Shown: positions 8,121 through 17,189 of the stretch, piece by piece | Position numbering within the stretch: position 1 is the first letter of the stretch | Layout: each line of letters begins with the position of its first letter | Assembly (NCBI GenBank): GCA_023415825.1 | Contig: JAEZJF010000022.1 | Span: 434,001-498,000 of the forward strand | Direction: 5' to 3' | From: Bacillota bacterium | GTDB lineage: Bacteria > Bacillota > Clostridia > DSM-8532 | Length of the DNA stretch: 64,000 nt | The notes under the pieces: model-generated | What the model saw: only the letters and a program-made list of their open reading frames with translations | Database searches by the model: none | Told to the model about the DNA's origin: nothing | Program-made: the position numbers and the translations under genes

Positions 8121-9368
8121 ATGGAAAATTATATTCTCACCTTTACAAAAACAAAATTCTATCCGTTGGAGCCCAATATTGATGATATAAAAATTGAGGA
8201 CATCGCCCATTCTCTGTCGCTTATGACAAGAGCGAACGGACATCACAAGCATTTTTTTTCCGTTGCTCAGCACGTGATCGGCTGTTATAAGGAGGCAAAG
8301 AGTCGCGGCTACTCTGAAAGAGTACAGCTTGGCTGTCTTTTGCATGATGCCAGTGAGAGCTATATATCTGATATAACAAGACCGGTTAAGCAAAACCTTG
8401 AAGAGTATTTTGTCATAGAGGCGAAGCTCCAGAAGCTCATTTATGAGAGATTCGGCCTTGGAGATTTAACAAAAGAAGAGCAGGAGCACATCAAAGCTGT
8501 TGATGATGCGCTTCTTTATTATGAGTTTGAAACACTGATGGGCGTCACTTTATTCGATGTTTCGCCCGAAAGCAACGTACAGCATGATTTTTCCCAGAGG
8601 GATTTTGAAGCTGTTGAGAAGGAATTCTTGACCATTTTTCATAGATTGATGGGTAAAAAAAACACGATCTCAATTGGTGTTGATGGTTGCAAAGGCGGTT
8701 GGATCGCCATATGTCTTGCTGAATCCCATTACGGGATTGATATTTATAGGGATATTCAAGCTATCTGTACAGAGTATGAAGCCTATGACCATATGCTTAT
8801 CGATATGCCCATAGGCCTTCCTGAATCCCCAGCAGATATTAGGCCGGATGACGCTGCTCGGAAGATGCTTAAGGGCAAAGCCTCAAGTATCTTTAATACA
8901 CCTTGCAGACAAGCGGTTTATGCAAAGTCCTATAGTGAAGCGAATGAAATCAACAAGCAAACGATTGGAAAGGGCTTAAGTGCTCAATCCTATGCTATAT
9001 GTGGCAAGATTAAGGAAATCGATGAATTCATAAATAAAAATCCTCGGCACAAAAACAGGCTTCTTGAGAGCCATCCAGAGCTTTGCTTTGCCGTAATGAA
9101 CGACGGCAGACCAATACTTGAGAACAAGAAGACTGAAGAGGGAATGAGACGAAGGGTAAAGCTGCTTAGTAAGTATTATAACATGACGGAGGAAATTATC
9201 GAATTCGCATTACAAAACCAAAGGCTAAAAAACGTTATGGATGATGTTGTGGATGCTCTGTGCCTAGCCATTGTGGGAAAACTGGCATCTGAAACAGGCA
9301 TTAAGTCTATACCCCAAAACCCGATGCTGGATAAAAAGGGGTTACTGATGCAGATGGTGTGTTTTTAG
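8121..9368 (+). CDS. HD-domain hydrolase fused to DUF429 domain
   Basis: This 415-residue two-domain protein starts at ATG 8121, with AAGGAG at 8109-8114; the frame continues upstream but without a ribosome site. Residues ~1-180 are an HD-superfamily phosphohydrolase: HFFSVAQHV supplies the first His and LLHDASESYISD the HD pair and a later Asp, as in phage and YfbR-like nucleotide hydrolases. Residues ~185-415 match DUF429 (ISIGVDGCKGGW, LIDMPIGLPE, SIFNTPCRQAVY, ESHPELCFAVM), a predicted RNase-H-like fold with acidic residues at the usual places. Both halves usually exist as separate proteins, so their fusion suggests one nucleotide- or nucleic-acid-cleaning function. No operon partners are evident. 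Confidence 0.8.
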   Translation: MENYILTFTKTKFYPLEPNIDDIKIEDIAHSLSLMTRANGHHKHFFSVAQHVIGCYKEAKSRGYSERVQLGCLLHDASESYISDITRPVKQNLEEYFVIEAKLQKLIYERFGLGDLTKEEQEHIKAVDDALLYYEFETLMGVTLFDVSPESNVQHDFSQRDFEAVEKEFLTIFHRLMGKKNTISIGVDGCKGGWIAICLAESHYGIDIYRDIQAICTEYEAYDHMLIDMPIGLPESPADIRPDDAARKMLKGKASSIFNTPCRQAVYAKSYSEANEINKQTIGKGLSAQSYAICGKIKEIDEFINKNPRHKNRLLESHPELCFAVMNDGRPILENKKTEEGMRRRVKLLSKYYNMTEEIIEFALQNQRLKNVMDDVVDALCLAIVGKLASETGIKSIPQNPMLDKKGLLMQMVCF

Positions 9369-9506
9369 TAGATTAACTATAAATGTTTAAAAGCGCTCAG
9401 TCATTGGTATAAATAATATAAGATACTTATTGTTCATAAGAGTGGTTCTATGGACATTTGAAGAGAAAATGCAGAATAAACTTAAAACTATCAGGAGGCG
9501 ATTTAA

Positions 9507-9926
9507 ATGAATGCATTATATAAGACGACTGCTGTTTCTACAAGAGGACGTGACGGAAAGGTTGTTGTTGAAAACAGCCCGTTAGAATTTGATATGGCTG
9601 CTCCACCGGAGCTTGGCGGTAAAAGAGAGGGAACAAACCCCGAACAGCTATTTGCTGCAGGTTATTCCGCCTGTTTTGGCAGTGCGGTGCAGCATGTTAT
9701 TCGAGAAAAGAAAATGCCCATCCCGACGCCTAGTGTTCAGGTTACGGTTGGCATAGACAAAAATAACGCAGGTGGGTTTTACCTATCAGCTGATATTGTA
9801 GTAACGCTATCCGGCATTGATCAGGCCACAGCCGATGCTGTTGTAAAAGAAGCTCATAATATTTGTCCCTATTCAAATGCTACAATGGGAAATATTGAAG
9901 TGAGTGTTGTGGCAAAGGTATCGTAA
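9507..9926 (+). CDS. ohr: Organic hydroperoxide resistance protein (Ohr/OsmC)
   Basis: This 139-residue thiol peroxidase of the Ohr type reduces organic hydroperoxides with two cysteines. The reactive Cys lies in GYSACFGSA and the resolving Cys in NICPYSNAT, both at family positions, and the N-terminal ALYKTTAVSTRGRDG is typical. Length is normal. AGGAGG precedes the ATG. It is monocistronic with its own terminator. Many Ohr genes are controlled by OhrR, but no such gene is next to it. Expected role: protection of a fermentative anaerobe from lipid peroxides. Confidence 0.93.
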   Translation: MNALYKTTAVSTRGRDGKVVVENSPLEFDMAAPPELGGKREGTNPEQLFAAGYSACFGSAVQHVIREKKMPIPTPSVQVTVGIDKNNAGGFYLSADIVVTLSGIDQATADAVVKEAHNICPYSNATMGNIEVSVVAKVS

Positions 9927-9944
9927 CTTTTATTGTTTACTTCT

Positions 9945-9987
9945 AAAAAAATTGTGGGCTTTATTATTTAAAGCCCACAATTTTTTT
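9945..9987. terminator. Strong rho-independent terminator after ohr
   Basis: A 19-bp perfect inverted repeat (arms 9945-9963 and 9969-9987, core ATTGTGGGCTTTA) starts with an A-run and ends with seven T, so it can terminate transcripts from both sides. Confidence 0.92.
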
Positions 9988-10075
9988 ATGCGGTTTGCTG
10001 ATCGAGATCTATAGGCGGGTTTAATTGACATTATCCATATCTCATTACGTCGGTCGGTTCTTTTGATCTGTTAGG

Positions 10076-10870
10076 TCAGATAGAATGCAGACGGCTTACG
10101 TACTCCTTTACGATTTCTGCATCAATATTACCACCCCAATTGCCATTCTCAAAGCATCTTCCTACCAGGACGGCATCTGCATATTTCATACGGCGTTGTA
10201 CGTTTTCAACATCAGTACCACCGCCCAGCACAACTGGAATATCATTGGAAATCTCCTTGATATCCTGAACCATGCGATTATTGATTTCTTCATCCTTATG
10301 ATAAATTTCAACGGCATTTGCACCGACAGTCATGGCGCCACGGGCAAGGGATTGAAGATTTGCCTTGTCATATTCCCCCAGAAAATGATAGCCCGAAATC
10401 TCAGCAATCATATCTACACTTTGAGCATTAATACTGTTACGATAGTTCATAACCTTTAAGGGATTTGCCTCTACTGTACCATAAATAGATTGAGTTGTTC
10501 CTATAAGAGCGGTACAGCGAGTAAAATCGGCCTTGCAGGCTTTTGCAACCGCAAGAGAAGGAGTAATACAATTCCACATGAGTTGAACGCCGATCTTGAA
10601 ATCCGGACCGGCCATACGGCGTACCTCCTGAGCAATAACTGTCAAAGATGAAACCCGTACATAATCTGTATCATCTGTGGAGGGGTAAACTTTGTCTACC
10701 GACTGAATAAGGCAGCCGTCCGCACCACCTTGGATCAATGCTTTGGCATTTTCAAGCGCTTTATCGATAGAAATATCCAAATCGCCTTCTTTATAATAGG
10801 GTGTACCGGGAAAAGGCTTTAAGTGAATTAAACCAAACACCATTTTTTTACCTAATGATTCTTTAAACAT
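10076..10870 (-). CDS. BtpA/SgcQ-family protein
   Basis: This ~264-residue TIM-barrel-like protein of the BtpA family includes E. coli SgcQ among relatives; family members often sit in sugar operons and have no firmly established reaction. Family features seen are FGLIHLKPFPGTPYYKEGD near the N-terminus, GADGCLIQS, and PVVLGGGTDVENVQRRM with DAVLVGRCFENG near the C-terminus, resembling phosphate-binding loops at the end of TIM barrels. The start at 10870 follows GAGGT and gives the usual N-terminus; the open frame to 10939 lacks a ribosome site. It lies just downstream of a sugar permease gene and diverges from the BMP operon, with which it probably shares a substrate. Confidence 0.75.
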   Translation of the reverse strand: MFKESLGKKMVFGLIHLKPFPGTPYYKEGDLDISIDKALENAKALIQGGADGCLIQSVDKVYPSTDDTDYVRVSSLTVIAQEVRRMAGPDFKIGVQLMWNCITPSLAVAKACKADFTRCTALIGTTQSIYGTVEANPLKVMNYRNSINAQSVDMIAEISGYHFLGEYDKANLQSLARGAMTVGANAVEIYHKDEEINNRMVQDIKEISNDIPVVLGGGTDVENVQRRMKYADAVLVGRCFENGNWGGNIDAEIVKEYVSRLHSI

Positions 10871-10959
10871 CTTTCTTACCTCTTCTTTATTCAAATATTT
10901 TTCACTAACGCTACTAAAATCGGAAAGTTCAAATAACAAAGCTATGGTGAAATAATCAC

Positions 10960-11961
10960 CTAAAAGCTGTAAAAGAATAGGAGAGCCAGACCTACAAAAT
11001 AGAGAAAAATTCCGGAGATTAAAACAATGAGGGTTTTCTTTTTTGCACCTGCAAACTCCTTATAGTAGAAACCCCAGAAATAGGTCCAGAGGTTTGCGGT
11101 ACGACCGAAAAGAAAGGATATGGTTGCGCTGATGGCAGGCATGCAGTAGATGGAAATAAGGTTGCCGCCATAGTGACAAAGCCCGGAAATGCAGCCGAGT
11201 AAAATAGGACGCTTGCTTTCTCCAATGCAAAAAACAGTTTTCCATTGCTTAGTTACAGTAAAAGTGAGTCCTGTAATGAGAAGAACGCTGATAAAAGATC
11301 CGGTGCATAAGTAAGCGGCGGTTAAAATAGGGGGGAAACCGGTAGCTGTTCCGCTTGCAGTACCGATAGACCAGCCGTTGGTTAAGACTGCATTCAATAA
11401 GATCATTAAAATAATGGGTAGGGTGACGGGGCTTTTCTGCTTGTTTCTTCTCAATCCCTTTGCTGTAGCCCGGTCGTTTTCACACATCTGAGAGGCATAT
11501 GTACAAACATAGCTTGCTAAAAGAAAAATGACGGCGGTAACAATGATCATGGTAAGTGCAAAGGGCTTGTCCGGTAAGCCCTCTTTTGATATTGAGGTAA
11601 AAATCCCCAGAAGGCTTCCTACAGCGCCTGTGATTGTAGTGGCAAGCATAAGACCAATACTGTTCATAACCACCAGGTTCAAATAAATTCCTATGGACAT
11701 CATTGCGCCACCTAACAGAATTACACCGACCAGATCCAGATTGTTCATAGTTGATGCAATAATTCCCTCTTGCAAAAAGAAAGGGGATAGAATAAGTGTA
11801 ACAATCCATATAAATACAAACGCAAATGTATAAAGCCAAAATATAATACCTGAAATAGGATAATTTCGTTTTAACTTCACAACTTGCATCCAACTACCCC
11901 ATAGGGCAGCTGCGAAGAGTGTAAGGATTATGGAAGTAAAGGTGGAAAAGTAAGTTGTCAT
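10960..11961 (-). CDS. Ten-helix sugar permease, DMT/GRP (RhaT-like)
   Basis: This 333-residue integral membrane protein has about ten hydrophobic segments spread over its whole length. The N-terminal AAALWGSWMQVVKLKRNYP and the C-terminal FGRTANLWTYFWGFYYKEF resemble the glucose/ribose porter and RhaT branch of the drug/metabolite transporter superfamily. It is predicted to import a sugar or sugar derivative by ion symport. AAAGGAG precedes the ATG. It forms a two-gene leftward operon with the BtpA-family gene, and the 298-bp gap to the divergent BMP operon contains repeated AGTCAA motifs that could coordinate both. The substrate is unknown. Confidence 0.68.
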   Translation of the reverse strand: MTTYFSTFTSIILTLFAAALWGSWMQVVKLKRNYPISGIIFWLYTFAFVFIWIVTLILSPFFLQEGIIASTMNNLDLVGVILLGGAMMSIGIYLNLVVMNSIGLMLATTITGAVGSLLGIFTSISKEGLPDKPFALTMIIVTAVIFLLASYVCTYASQMCENDRATAKGLRRNKQKSPVTLPIILMILLNAVLTNGWSIGTASGTATGFPPILTAAYLCTGSFISVLLITGLTFTVTKQWKTVFCIGESKRPILLGCISGLCHYGGNLISIYCMPAISATISFLFGRTANLWTYFWGFYYKEFAGAKKKTLIVLISGIFLYFVGLALLFFYSF

Positions 11962-12064
11962 ATGATTGCTCCTTTGTGAACTTAATGTGAATACATTTGC
12001 TTTTTTCTTAGTATATGGATGAAAATAGCTACAATATATGCTCTAATTTAACTCAAAATTGAAC

Positions 12065-12170
12065 GTAAAGTCAATAGAGTGCAAAAAAATAATAGTCAAA
12101 TGGAAAAAATATGAATTTCAAAATGTCGAAATTAGTCATATTATTAAAAAACCCATTGACTATTTGACTC
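12065..12170. promoter_or_regulatory. Cluster of AGTCAA motifs in a divergent regulatory gap
   Basis: Between the divergent permease and BMP genes, the motif AGTCAA or its complement occurs at about 12070, 12094, 12156-12161 and 12164-12169, with a related AGTCAT at about 12134. The last two overlap the -35 box of the BMP promoter. Spaced direct and inverted copies suggest a repressor or activator binding region, possibly for the DeoR regulator at 23045. Confidence 0.35.
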
Positions 12171-12184
12171 GGTGTTGGTAAAAT
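12156..12184 (+). promoter_or_regulatory. Promoter of the BMP operon
   Basis: TTGACT (12156-12161), 17 nt and TAAAAT (12179-12184) form a good sigma-A promoter, 75 bp upstream of the lipoprotein start codon. It probably drives the operon from 12260 to about 22936. Confidence 0.7.
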
Positions 12185-12259
12185 ACACATGACAACCAAA
12201 AAAACTTACACAAACAATTCAGAAAAAGTTCAAAAAAGTTCAAAAAAGGAGAAATGAAG

Positions 12260-13402
12260 ATGAAAAAACTACTGGCACTTGTACTGACATTAGCAATCTC
12301 TCTTTCCCTGATTGCATGTGGTGGCAGCAAGGGTGGCCCCACAGCAGGCAGCACCACACCATCCCCATCCTCAAGTTCAACAACTAAAGAAAATCCTCTT
12401 CGTGTTGTTTATTTGGGCACAAAATTGGGAGACAACTCTACCGCAGATGCAATTAATGAAGGCGCAAAAAAAGCCGCAGAAGATTTTGGGATGGAATATA
12501 TTTATGTAGAATGTCCCATTGATCCGGCCAAATTTAATGCAGCAATGGCCGAAGCGGTTGACCAGGATCCTGACATCATCATTAACGGTTCCGGTTCAGG
12601 GTTGGTTGACGTTGCTGTAGCTTCAGCACGCGACAACCCCGATATCAAGTACATTACACTTGATTCTCCTTTGGATCAACCGGATATTGAGGGTTTGAAA
12701 AACTGGGTGGGCAACATGGCTAAGCAAAACGAGTGTTCTTTCCTGGTCGGTTATCTGGCTGCAAAGATGAGCAAGACCGGTAAGATCGGTGGTATTGTTG
12801 GTGTTGAGTACCCTGTTTTGTGTGACTTCATCGTAGGTTACATAGACGGTGCAAAGGCTGCTAATCCTAACATTCAAGTTGCTGTAGGTGCCATCGGAGA
12901 CTTCGTTGACCAGGCGAAAGCAAAAGAGATTGCTCTTGCACAGTATCTTCAAGGTGCTGATATCGTTTATGCAATAGCAGGAACCGCGTCTTATGGTATT
13001 CTTGATGCTGCAAAATCCAGCGGTAACTGGGGTATCGGTGTTGACGTAGATATGGCCAAGCCTTTCGTAGGAAAAGACGATGCTCAGGCCAATGCCATCA
13101 TGACATCCGCTATCAAGGATTGGGGCTATATGGCTTACTATGCACTTGAGCGCATCTCCAAGGGCGAAGAAGTGGGCTGGGGAACAGTTGAGGTCTATGG
13201 TGTTGCTAACGGCGGTGCTACCTTTGTCCGTAATGACATTTATAAGAAGACCGTTTCGGAAGATATTCAGAAAGAGATGGAAGACCTATTCGTTAAATTT
13301 GAAAAAGGCGAAATTAAGGCAGCCTCCTTCTTTGATGAGTCCGGCACATCTATGGATGATGCAACTTATCAGGCGCTGAAAGACTCTGTAAAAATCAAGT
13401 AA
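12260..13402 (+). CDS. BMP-family ABC substrate-binding lipoprotein
   Basis: This 380-residue secreted lipoprotein has a signal peptide of Lys residues, a hydrophobic stretch and the lipobox LIAC before GGSKGG, then a Ser/Thr/Pro-rich linker (about residues 25-45). The rest is a two-lobe binding protein of the BMP/PnrA class (RVVYLGTKLGDNSTADAIN, SFLVGYLAAKMSKTGKIGG, FVDQAKAKEIALAQYLQGAD). Known members bind purine nucleosides or related compounds. ATG 12260 is preferred because AAGGAG lies eight bases upstream; ATG 12254 is too close. It is followed by a hairpin and then by its ATPase and permeases, so it defines the substrate of this operon. Confidence 0.9.
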   Translation: MKKLLALVLTLAISLSLIACGGSKGGPTAGSTTPSPSSSSTTKENPLRVVYLGTKLGDNSTADAINEGAKKAAEDFGMEYIYVECPIDPAKFNAAMAEAVDQDPDIIINGSGSGLVDVAVASARDNPDIKYITLDSPLDQPDIEGLKNWVGNMAKQNECSFLVGYLAAKMSKTGKIGGIVGVEYPVLCDFIVGYIDGAKAANPNIQVAVGAIGDFVDQAKAKEIALAQYLQGADIVYAIAGTASYGILDAAKSSGNWGIGVDVDMAKPFVGKDDAQANAIMTSAIKDWGYMAYYALERISKGEEVGWGTVEVYGVANGGATFVRNDIYKKTVSEDIQKEMEDLFVKFEKGEIKAASFFDESGTSMDDATYQALKDSVKIK

Positions 13403-13440
13403 TTATTTGTCAACATATCCGGTAATGGGGGGGCATATTG

Positions 13441-13485
13441 ACAATGGTCAACTGGAGCCATTGACTCCGGCTGACCATTGTTTAT
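13441..13485 (+). terminator. Attenuating hairpin after the binding-protein gene
   Basis: Arms ACAATGGTCA (13441-13450) and TGACCATTGT (13472-13481) pair, and an inner GGAG/CTCC stem extends it. A short T-rich stretch follows. It probably lets only part of the transcripts continue, giving more binding protein than transporter. Confidence 0.7.
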
Positions 13486-13554
13486 TGTGATTACAACTAT
13501 TCATAGAAAGCAACACTTCCGAGAACTTTATTCAAAGAATTGGACGGTGAAACA

Positions 13555-15120
13555 ATGGCTGAACAAATATTATTAATGGATAAGATTACAAAAGTTTATT
13601 CAAATGGCTTTATTGCAAACCATGCAATTACTTTTGACTGTCATAAAGGTGAAATTCATGCCCTCATGGGTGAAAACGGGGCGGGCAAAACCACACTAAT
13701 GAAAATCTTGTTCGGTTTCGAGAACGCGACAGAAGGTAAAATTTTTATTAAAGGCAGAGAAGTGAAGTTTAAAGGTGCTTTGGATGCCATCAATCATGGT
13801 GTAGGAATGGTACATCAACACTTTATGCTGGTTGACGAGCTTACGGTAGCGGAAAATGTCGTACTGGGTAATGAGCCAACAAAGTCAGGGACTTTTTTTG
13901 ATAAAGCAAAGGCTTTTGAGATAACCCGAGAGCTGGCTCAAAAATACAATTTGAAAGTAGACCCAACCGCTCTTGTAGGAGACGTCTCGGTTGCAATTAA
14001 ACAGAAGATTGAAATTTTAAAGGCGTTGCTTCGAGGAGCGGATATATTAGTATTGGATGAACCCACTGCTGTGCTCACCCCTCAGGAGACCCGGGAACTG
14101 TTTGTTGAGTTGAAACAACTGAGAGAGTCCGGTCATACCATCATCTTTATTTCTCACAAGTTAAATGAGGTTAAGGAACTCTGCAATCGCTTTACAGTTT
14201 TGCGGCGGGGTAGAGTGATAGGCAACGGCGATGTCGCCGATTATACATCGCAGGAGCTGTCCAACATGATGGTAGGCCGCGATGTTATTTTAAACATTAC
14301 CAAAGACGAAGCGAAGGTAGGGGAAGAGATTGGCCGCATCGAACATCTTTCCTACACAAACTCTTTTGGTAAGACTCTTTTAGATGATGTTTCCTTCTCA
14401 CTGCGCAGAGGCAAGATCCTGGGTGTTGCCGGCGTAGAAGGTAACGGACAGAACGAACTATGCGAGATATTAACCGGTCTACGAAAAATTACCCGCGGTG
14501 AGGTGACCATTAAAGGAAAAAATATCCGCGGCATGTCTATTAAACATTTGCGTGAGCTTGGTATCGCCAATATTTCAGAGGATCGCATGACCTTTGGCTG
14601 CTCACCGTTTTCTACCATTGCAGAAAACTTGATCTCGGATCGTTTTTATAAAAAATCCTATTCCGGAAAAGTGATGCTCAAGCACAAAGAAATTAATAAA
14701 ATCGTCAGCCAATATATCGAAGAGTTCAATATCAAGTGTAATGGCCCCGATGATCTTGTCAGAGAGCTTTCCGGTGGCAATATCCAAAAGGTGGTTGTTG
14801 CCCGAGAGTTTACCAGCGGGGCGGATATTATCATTGCGAACCAGCCTACCCGAGGTATCGACGTGGGTGCTACAGAATTTATCAGGGGAAAGCTGATAGA
14901 GCTGACACGCCGAAGCAACCTTGCCGTTCTTTTAGTGTCCGCTGACCTCAATGAAGTCATGGAAGTGTCAGACAGCATGATTGTAATGAGCGACGGGCGA
15001 ATAGTCGCATATTTTGAGGATGCTTCAAAAGTAACCGAAGACGAGCTTGGTGAATATATGCTGGGGTTAAAATCAATGGCTCCGGAAGAAATAGTGAGGT
15101 CACTATATGAAATTGAATAA
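13555..15120 (+). CDS. Nucleoside/sugar ABC transporter ATPase (two ABC domains)
   Basis: This 521-residue fused ATPase carries two ABC cassettes, as in the ATPases of BMP-linked nucleoside importers and ribose importers. The first cassette has Walker A GENGAGKTT, a partly degenerate signature region (VGDVSVAIKQKIEI) and Walker B ILVLDEPTA. The second has the altered P-loop GVEGNGQNE, which is usual in this class, and the signature ELSGGNIQKVV. The start ATG 13555 follows GGTGA; a TTG at 13540 is an alternative. The following permease gene overlaps it by 14 bp, showing translational coupling. It energises uptake of the ligand bound by the BMP lipoprotein. Confidence 0.92.
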   Translation: MAEQILLMDKITKVYSNGFIANHAITFDCHKGEIHALMGENGAGKTTLMKILFGFENATEGKIFIKGREVKFKGALDAINHGVGMVHQHFMLVDELTVAENVVLGNEPTKSGTFFDKAKAFEITRELAQKYNLKVDPTALVGDVSVAIKQKIEILKALLRGADILVLDEPTAVLTPQETRELFVELKQLRESGHTIIFISHKLNEVKELCNRFTVLRRGRVIGNGDVADYTSQELSNMMVGRDVILNITKDEAKVGEEIGRIEHLSYTNSFGKTLLDDVSFSLRRGKILGVAGVEGNGQNELCEILTGLRKITRGEVTIKGKNIRGMSIKHLRELGIANISEDRMTFGCSPFSTIAENLISDRFYKKSYSGKVMLKHKEINKIVSQYIEEFNIKCNGPDDLVRELSGGNIQKVVVAREFTSGADIIIANQPTRGIDVGATEFIRGKLIELTRRSNLAVLLVSADLNEVMEVSDSMIVMSDGRIVAYFEDASKVTEDELGEYMLGLKSMAPEEIVRSLYEIE

Positions 15121-16195
15121 ATTCGTCATTAAATATTTTGATCTGATTCGTACGGTTATAGCAATTTTAATTGGTTTTATATTGTCTTTGCTCTGTATTA
15201 TATTTATTAGCGATGATCCCATCCGTACCATTTCTGTTTATATGTTCAAACCTTTTGATGGTATAAGGCGAATAGGTACCATGATTGAATATATGATTCC
15301 CGTCATGTGTACCGGTGTAGGTATGTGCTTTATGCTTTCGGTTTCGAAGTTTAACCTGATTGGCGAAGGTGCTTTATTTCTTGCAGCATCCTATATCACC
15401 TATGTTGCAACACAGCTCACTCCAAACCTCCCGCCGGTTATCTTTCCCATGTTTCTCATCATCATCGGTGCGCTGGTTGGCGCATTGTGCGCGGTGGTGC
15501 CTGCAGTACTGGAGGCAAAGTGGAAGACAAATATCGTTGTGGTTACGATTATGCTCAACTATGTGTTGACCTTTGCCGGAATCTATATTCTCTACTACTG
15601 GATGCGTGATGAAAAGAAAACCTTTGTCGGCTCTGATGCAATTCCTCAAGCGGCAAGGTTGACTTCCTTCATCAAACGTACCTATGTTCACACGGGCCTG
15701 TTTGTTGCCATTGGGTTAATCATTTTTGCTTACTGGTTCCTGTACAAAACAAAATTGGGATATCAAATGCGGTTGGTAGGTAAAAACTCGAACTTCGCCA
15801 AATACTCAGGCATCAGCGTTGTTTTTGTTACTATTCTAGCACAGTGCATCGGCGGTGCCATGGCAGGTATCGGAGGGACTGTTGAAACATTGGGCAAGTA
15901 TGACAGATTTATCTGGCTTGCACAAACGGGCTACGGCTTTGACGGCATGTCTCTAGCGCTTATGGCTAAGGGTAATCCGCTGCTAATTCCTCTTGTGGCG
16001 TTCATTTTAGCGTATATACGTATTGGCGCCGATATTGTAGGCCAAACGACTGATGTACCACTTGAGTTTGTCCAGGTGATTCAGTCTATTATTATCATGC
16101 TTGTGGCAGCCGGCAGTTTCCTGTCCTCATATCGTCAAAAAGCGATTGTCAATGTGGCCAAGCAGGAAGAAATCCAAAAAGCTTCTGCAAGATGA
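15107..16195 (+). CDS. ABC transporter permease (BMP/nucleoside type, subunit 1)
   Basis: This 362-residue membrane protein of the BPD_transp_2 (ribose/nucleoside/branched-chain amino acid) permease family has about nine to ten membrane segments. SKFNLIGEGALFLAASY corresponds to the conserved NIGxEGQ-like segment of this family. GAGG inside the end of the ATPase gene acts as its ribosome site. It pairs with the next gene to form a heterodimeric channel for the compound bound by the BMP lipoprotein. Confidence 0.9.
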   Translation: MKLNKFVIKYFDLIRTVIAILIGFILSLLCIIFISDDPIRTISVYMFKPFDGIRRIGTMIEYMIPVMCTGVGMCFMLSVSKFNLIGEGALFLAASYITYVATQLTPNLPPVIFPMFLIIIGALVGALCAVVPAVLEAKWKTNIVVVTIMLNYVLTFAGIYILYYWMRDEKKTFVGSDAIPQAARLTSFIKRTYVHTGLFVAIGLIIFAYWFLYKTKLGYQMRLVGKNSNFAKYSGISVVFVTILAQCIGGAMAGIGGTVETLGKYDRFIWLAQTGYGFDGMSLALMAKGNPLLIPLVAFILAYIRIGADIVGQTTDVPLEFVQVIQSIIIMLVAAGSFLSSYRQKAIVNVAKQEEIQKASAR

Positions 16196-16211
16196 AAGGA
16201 GAGGTGAACGA

Positions 16212-17141
16212 ATGGGATCATTTTTTACTCTAGACTATTTAATTGGTTTTGGGTTTTCCGTAATACGAATGTCTACACCACTGATTTATTGTGCCATGGG
16301 TGCATTGATTTCCAAACATGCAGGTCAGATTAACATGGCTTTGGAAGGTATTCTTCTGTCCTCCAGCTTGATCGGGGTGCTGTTTAGCGCATGGACTCAT
16401 AGCCTTTGGGGTGGCGTACTTGGAGCGATCATTGGTGGCGTTCTCATCTCCCTTATCATGGGCTACATGAACATTATAATAGATGCAGATATGATGTTGA
16501 CAGGTATTTCTCTCAACCAGCTGGCAATGGGTGGGACCATTTATGTCCTGTTTGCTCTCACAGGAACAAAGAGCAGTACGCAGGGGATGCAGAGCCTGGT
16601 CTTTCCCTCATGGGAAATTCCCATCATCAAAGATATCCCCGTTATAGGTGGGATTTTGTCCGGCCACAACGCACTTACTTATATTGCATTCCTGGTTGCG
16701 TTTCTAACATGGATATTTGTCTTCCGTACAAAAACCGGTCTGCGGATCCGAGCTATTGGCTTTAACCCCAACGCGGCGGCATCTGTCGGTATTAATGTCA
16801 AGAGGGTTAAGTTCAGTGCATTTGTCTATTCAGGTGTTTTTGCAGCACTGGGTGGTGCATTCATGTCCATGGGATACTTGTCCTTTTGGGCACAAAACAT
16901 GACCGCCGGGCGCGGATTTATCGGTATTTCCGCCACCAATTTGGCGTCAGGAAACGTGATACTCAGTGTTTTGGCCTCTGTATTCTTCGGGCTAACGGAT
17001 GCCTTGTCTATTTCATTACAGACAATGAACTTCCGCTTCCAACTGGTGCAGATGATTCCTTATCTTGCAACGGTGGTTGGGCTGGTGATTCTGTCGATTG
17101 TTCAGAATAGAAAGGCCAACCTAAAGCGCCTGGGAAAATAA
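16212..17141 (+). CDS. ABC transporter permease (BMP/nucleoside type, subunit 2)
   Basis: This 309-residue permease is of the same family as the preceding gene but shorter, as is usual for the second subunit (compare YufP/YufQ pairs). MGALISKHAGQINMALEGILL is the family motif near the N-terminus. ATG 16212 follows AAGGAGAGG; the open frame starts earlier, inside the previous gene, without a ribosome site. The stop codon lies inside the first bases of a 53-bp repeat unit, and about 180 bp of repeats separate it from the kinase-like genes. Confidence 0.9.
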   Translation: MGSFFTLDYLIGFGFSVIRMSTPLIYCAMGALISKHAGQINMALEGILLSSSLIGVLFSAWTHSLWGGVLGAIIGGVLISLIMGYMNIIIDADMMLTGISLNQLAMGGTIYVLFALTGTKSSTQGMQSLVFPSWEIPIIKDIPVIGGILSGHNALTYIAFLVAFLTWIFVFRTKTGLRIRAIGFNPNAAASVGINVKRVKFSAFVYSGVFAALGGAFMSMGYLSFWAQNMTAGRGFIGISATNLASGNVILSVLASVFFGLTDALSISLQTMNFRFQLVQMIPYLATVVGLVILSIVQNRKANLKRLGK

Positions 17142-17189
17142 GCGTAGAATGCGTTACGGGTTAGTCAAAGCTTGTTACTTCGTAATAAG
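17137..17189 (+). repeat. 53-bp direct repeat, unit A
   Basis: Begins AATAAGCGTAGAATGCG and ends CTTGTTAC-ttc-GTAATAAG, itself an 8-bp hairpin (one G-T pair). Unit B (17252-17304) has the same length and differs at about seven positions. The permease stop codon is within its first five bases. Confidence 0.85.
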
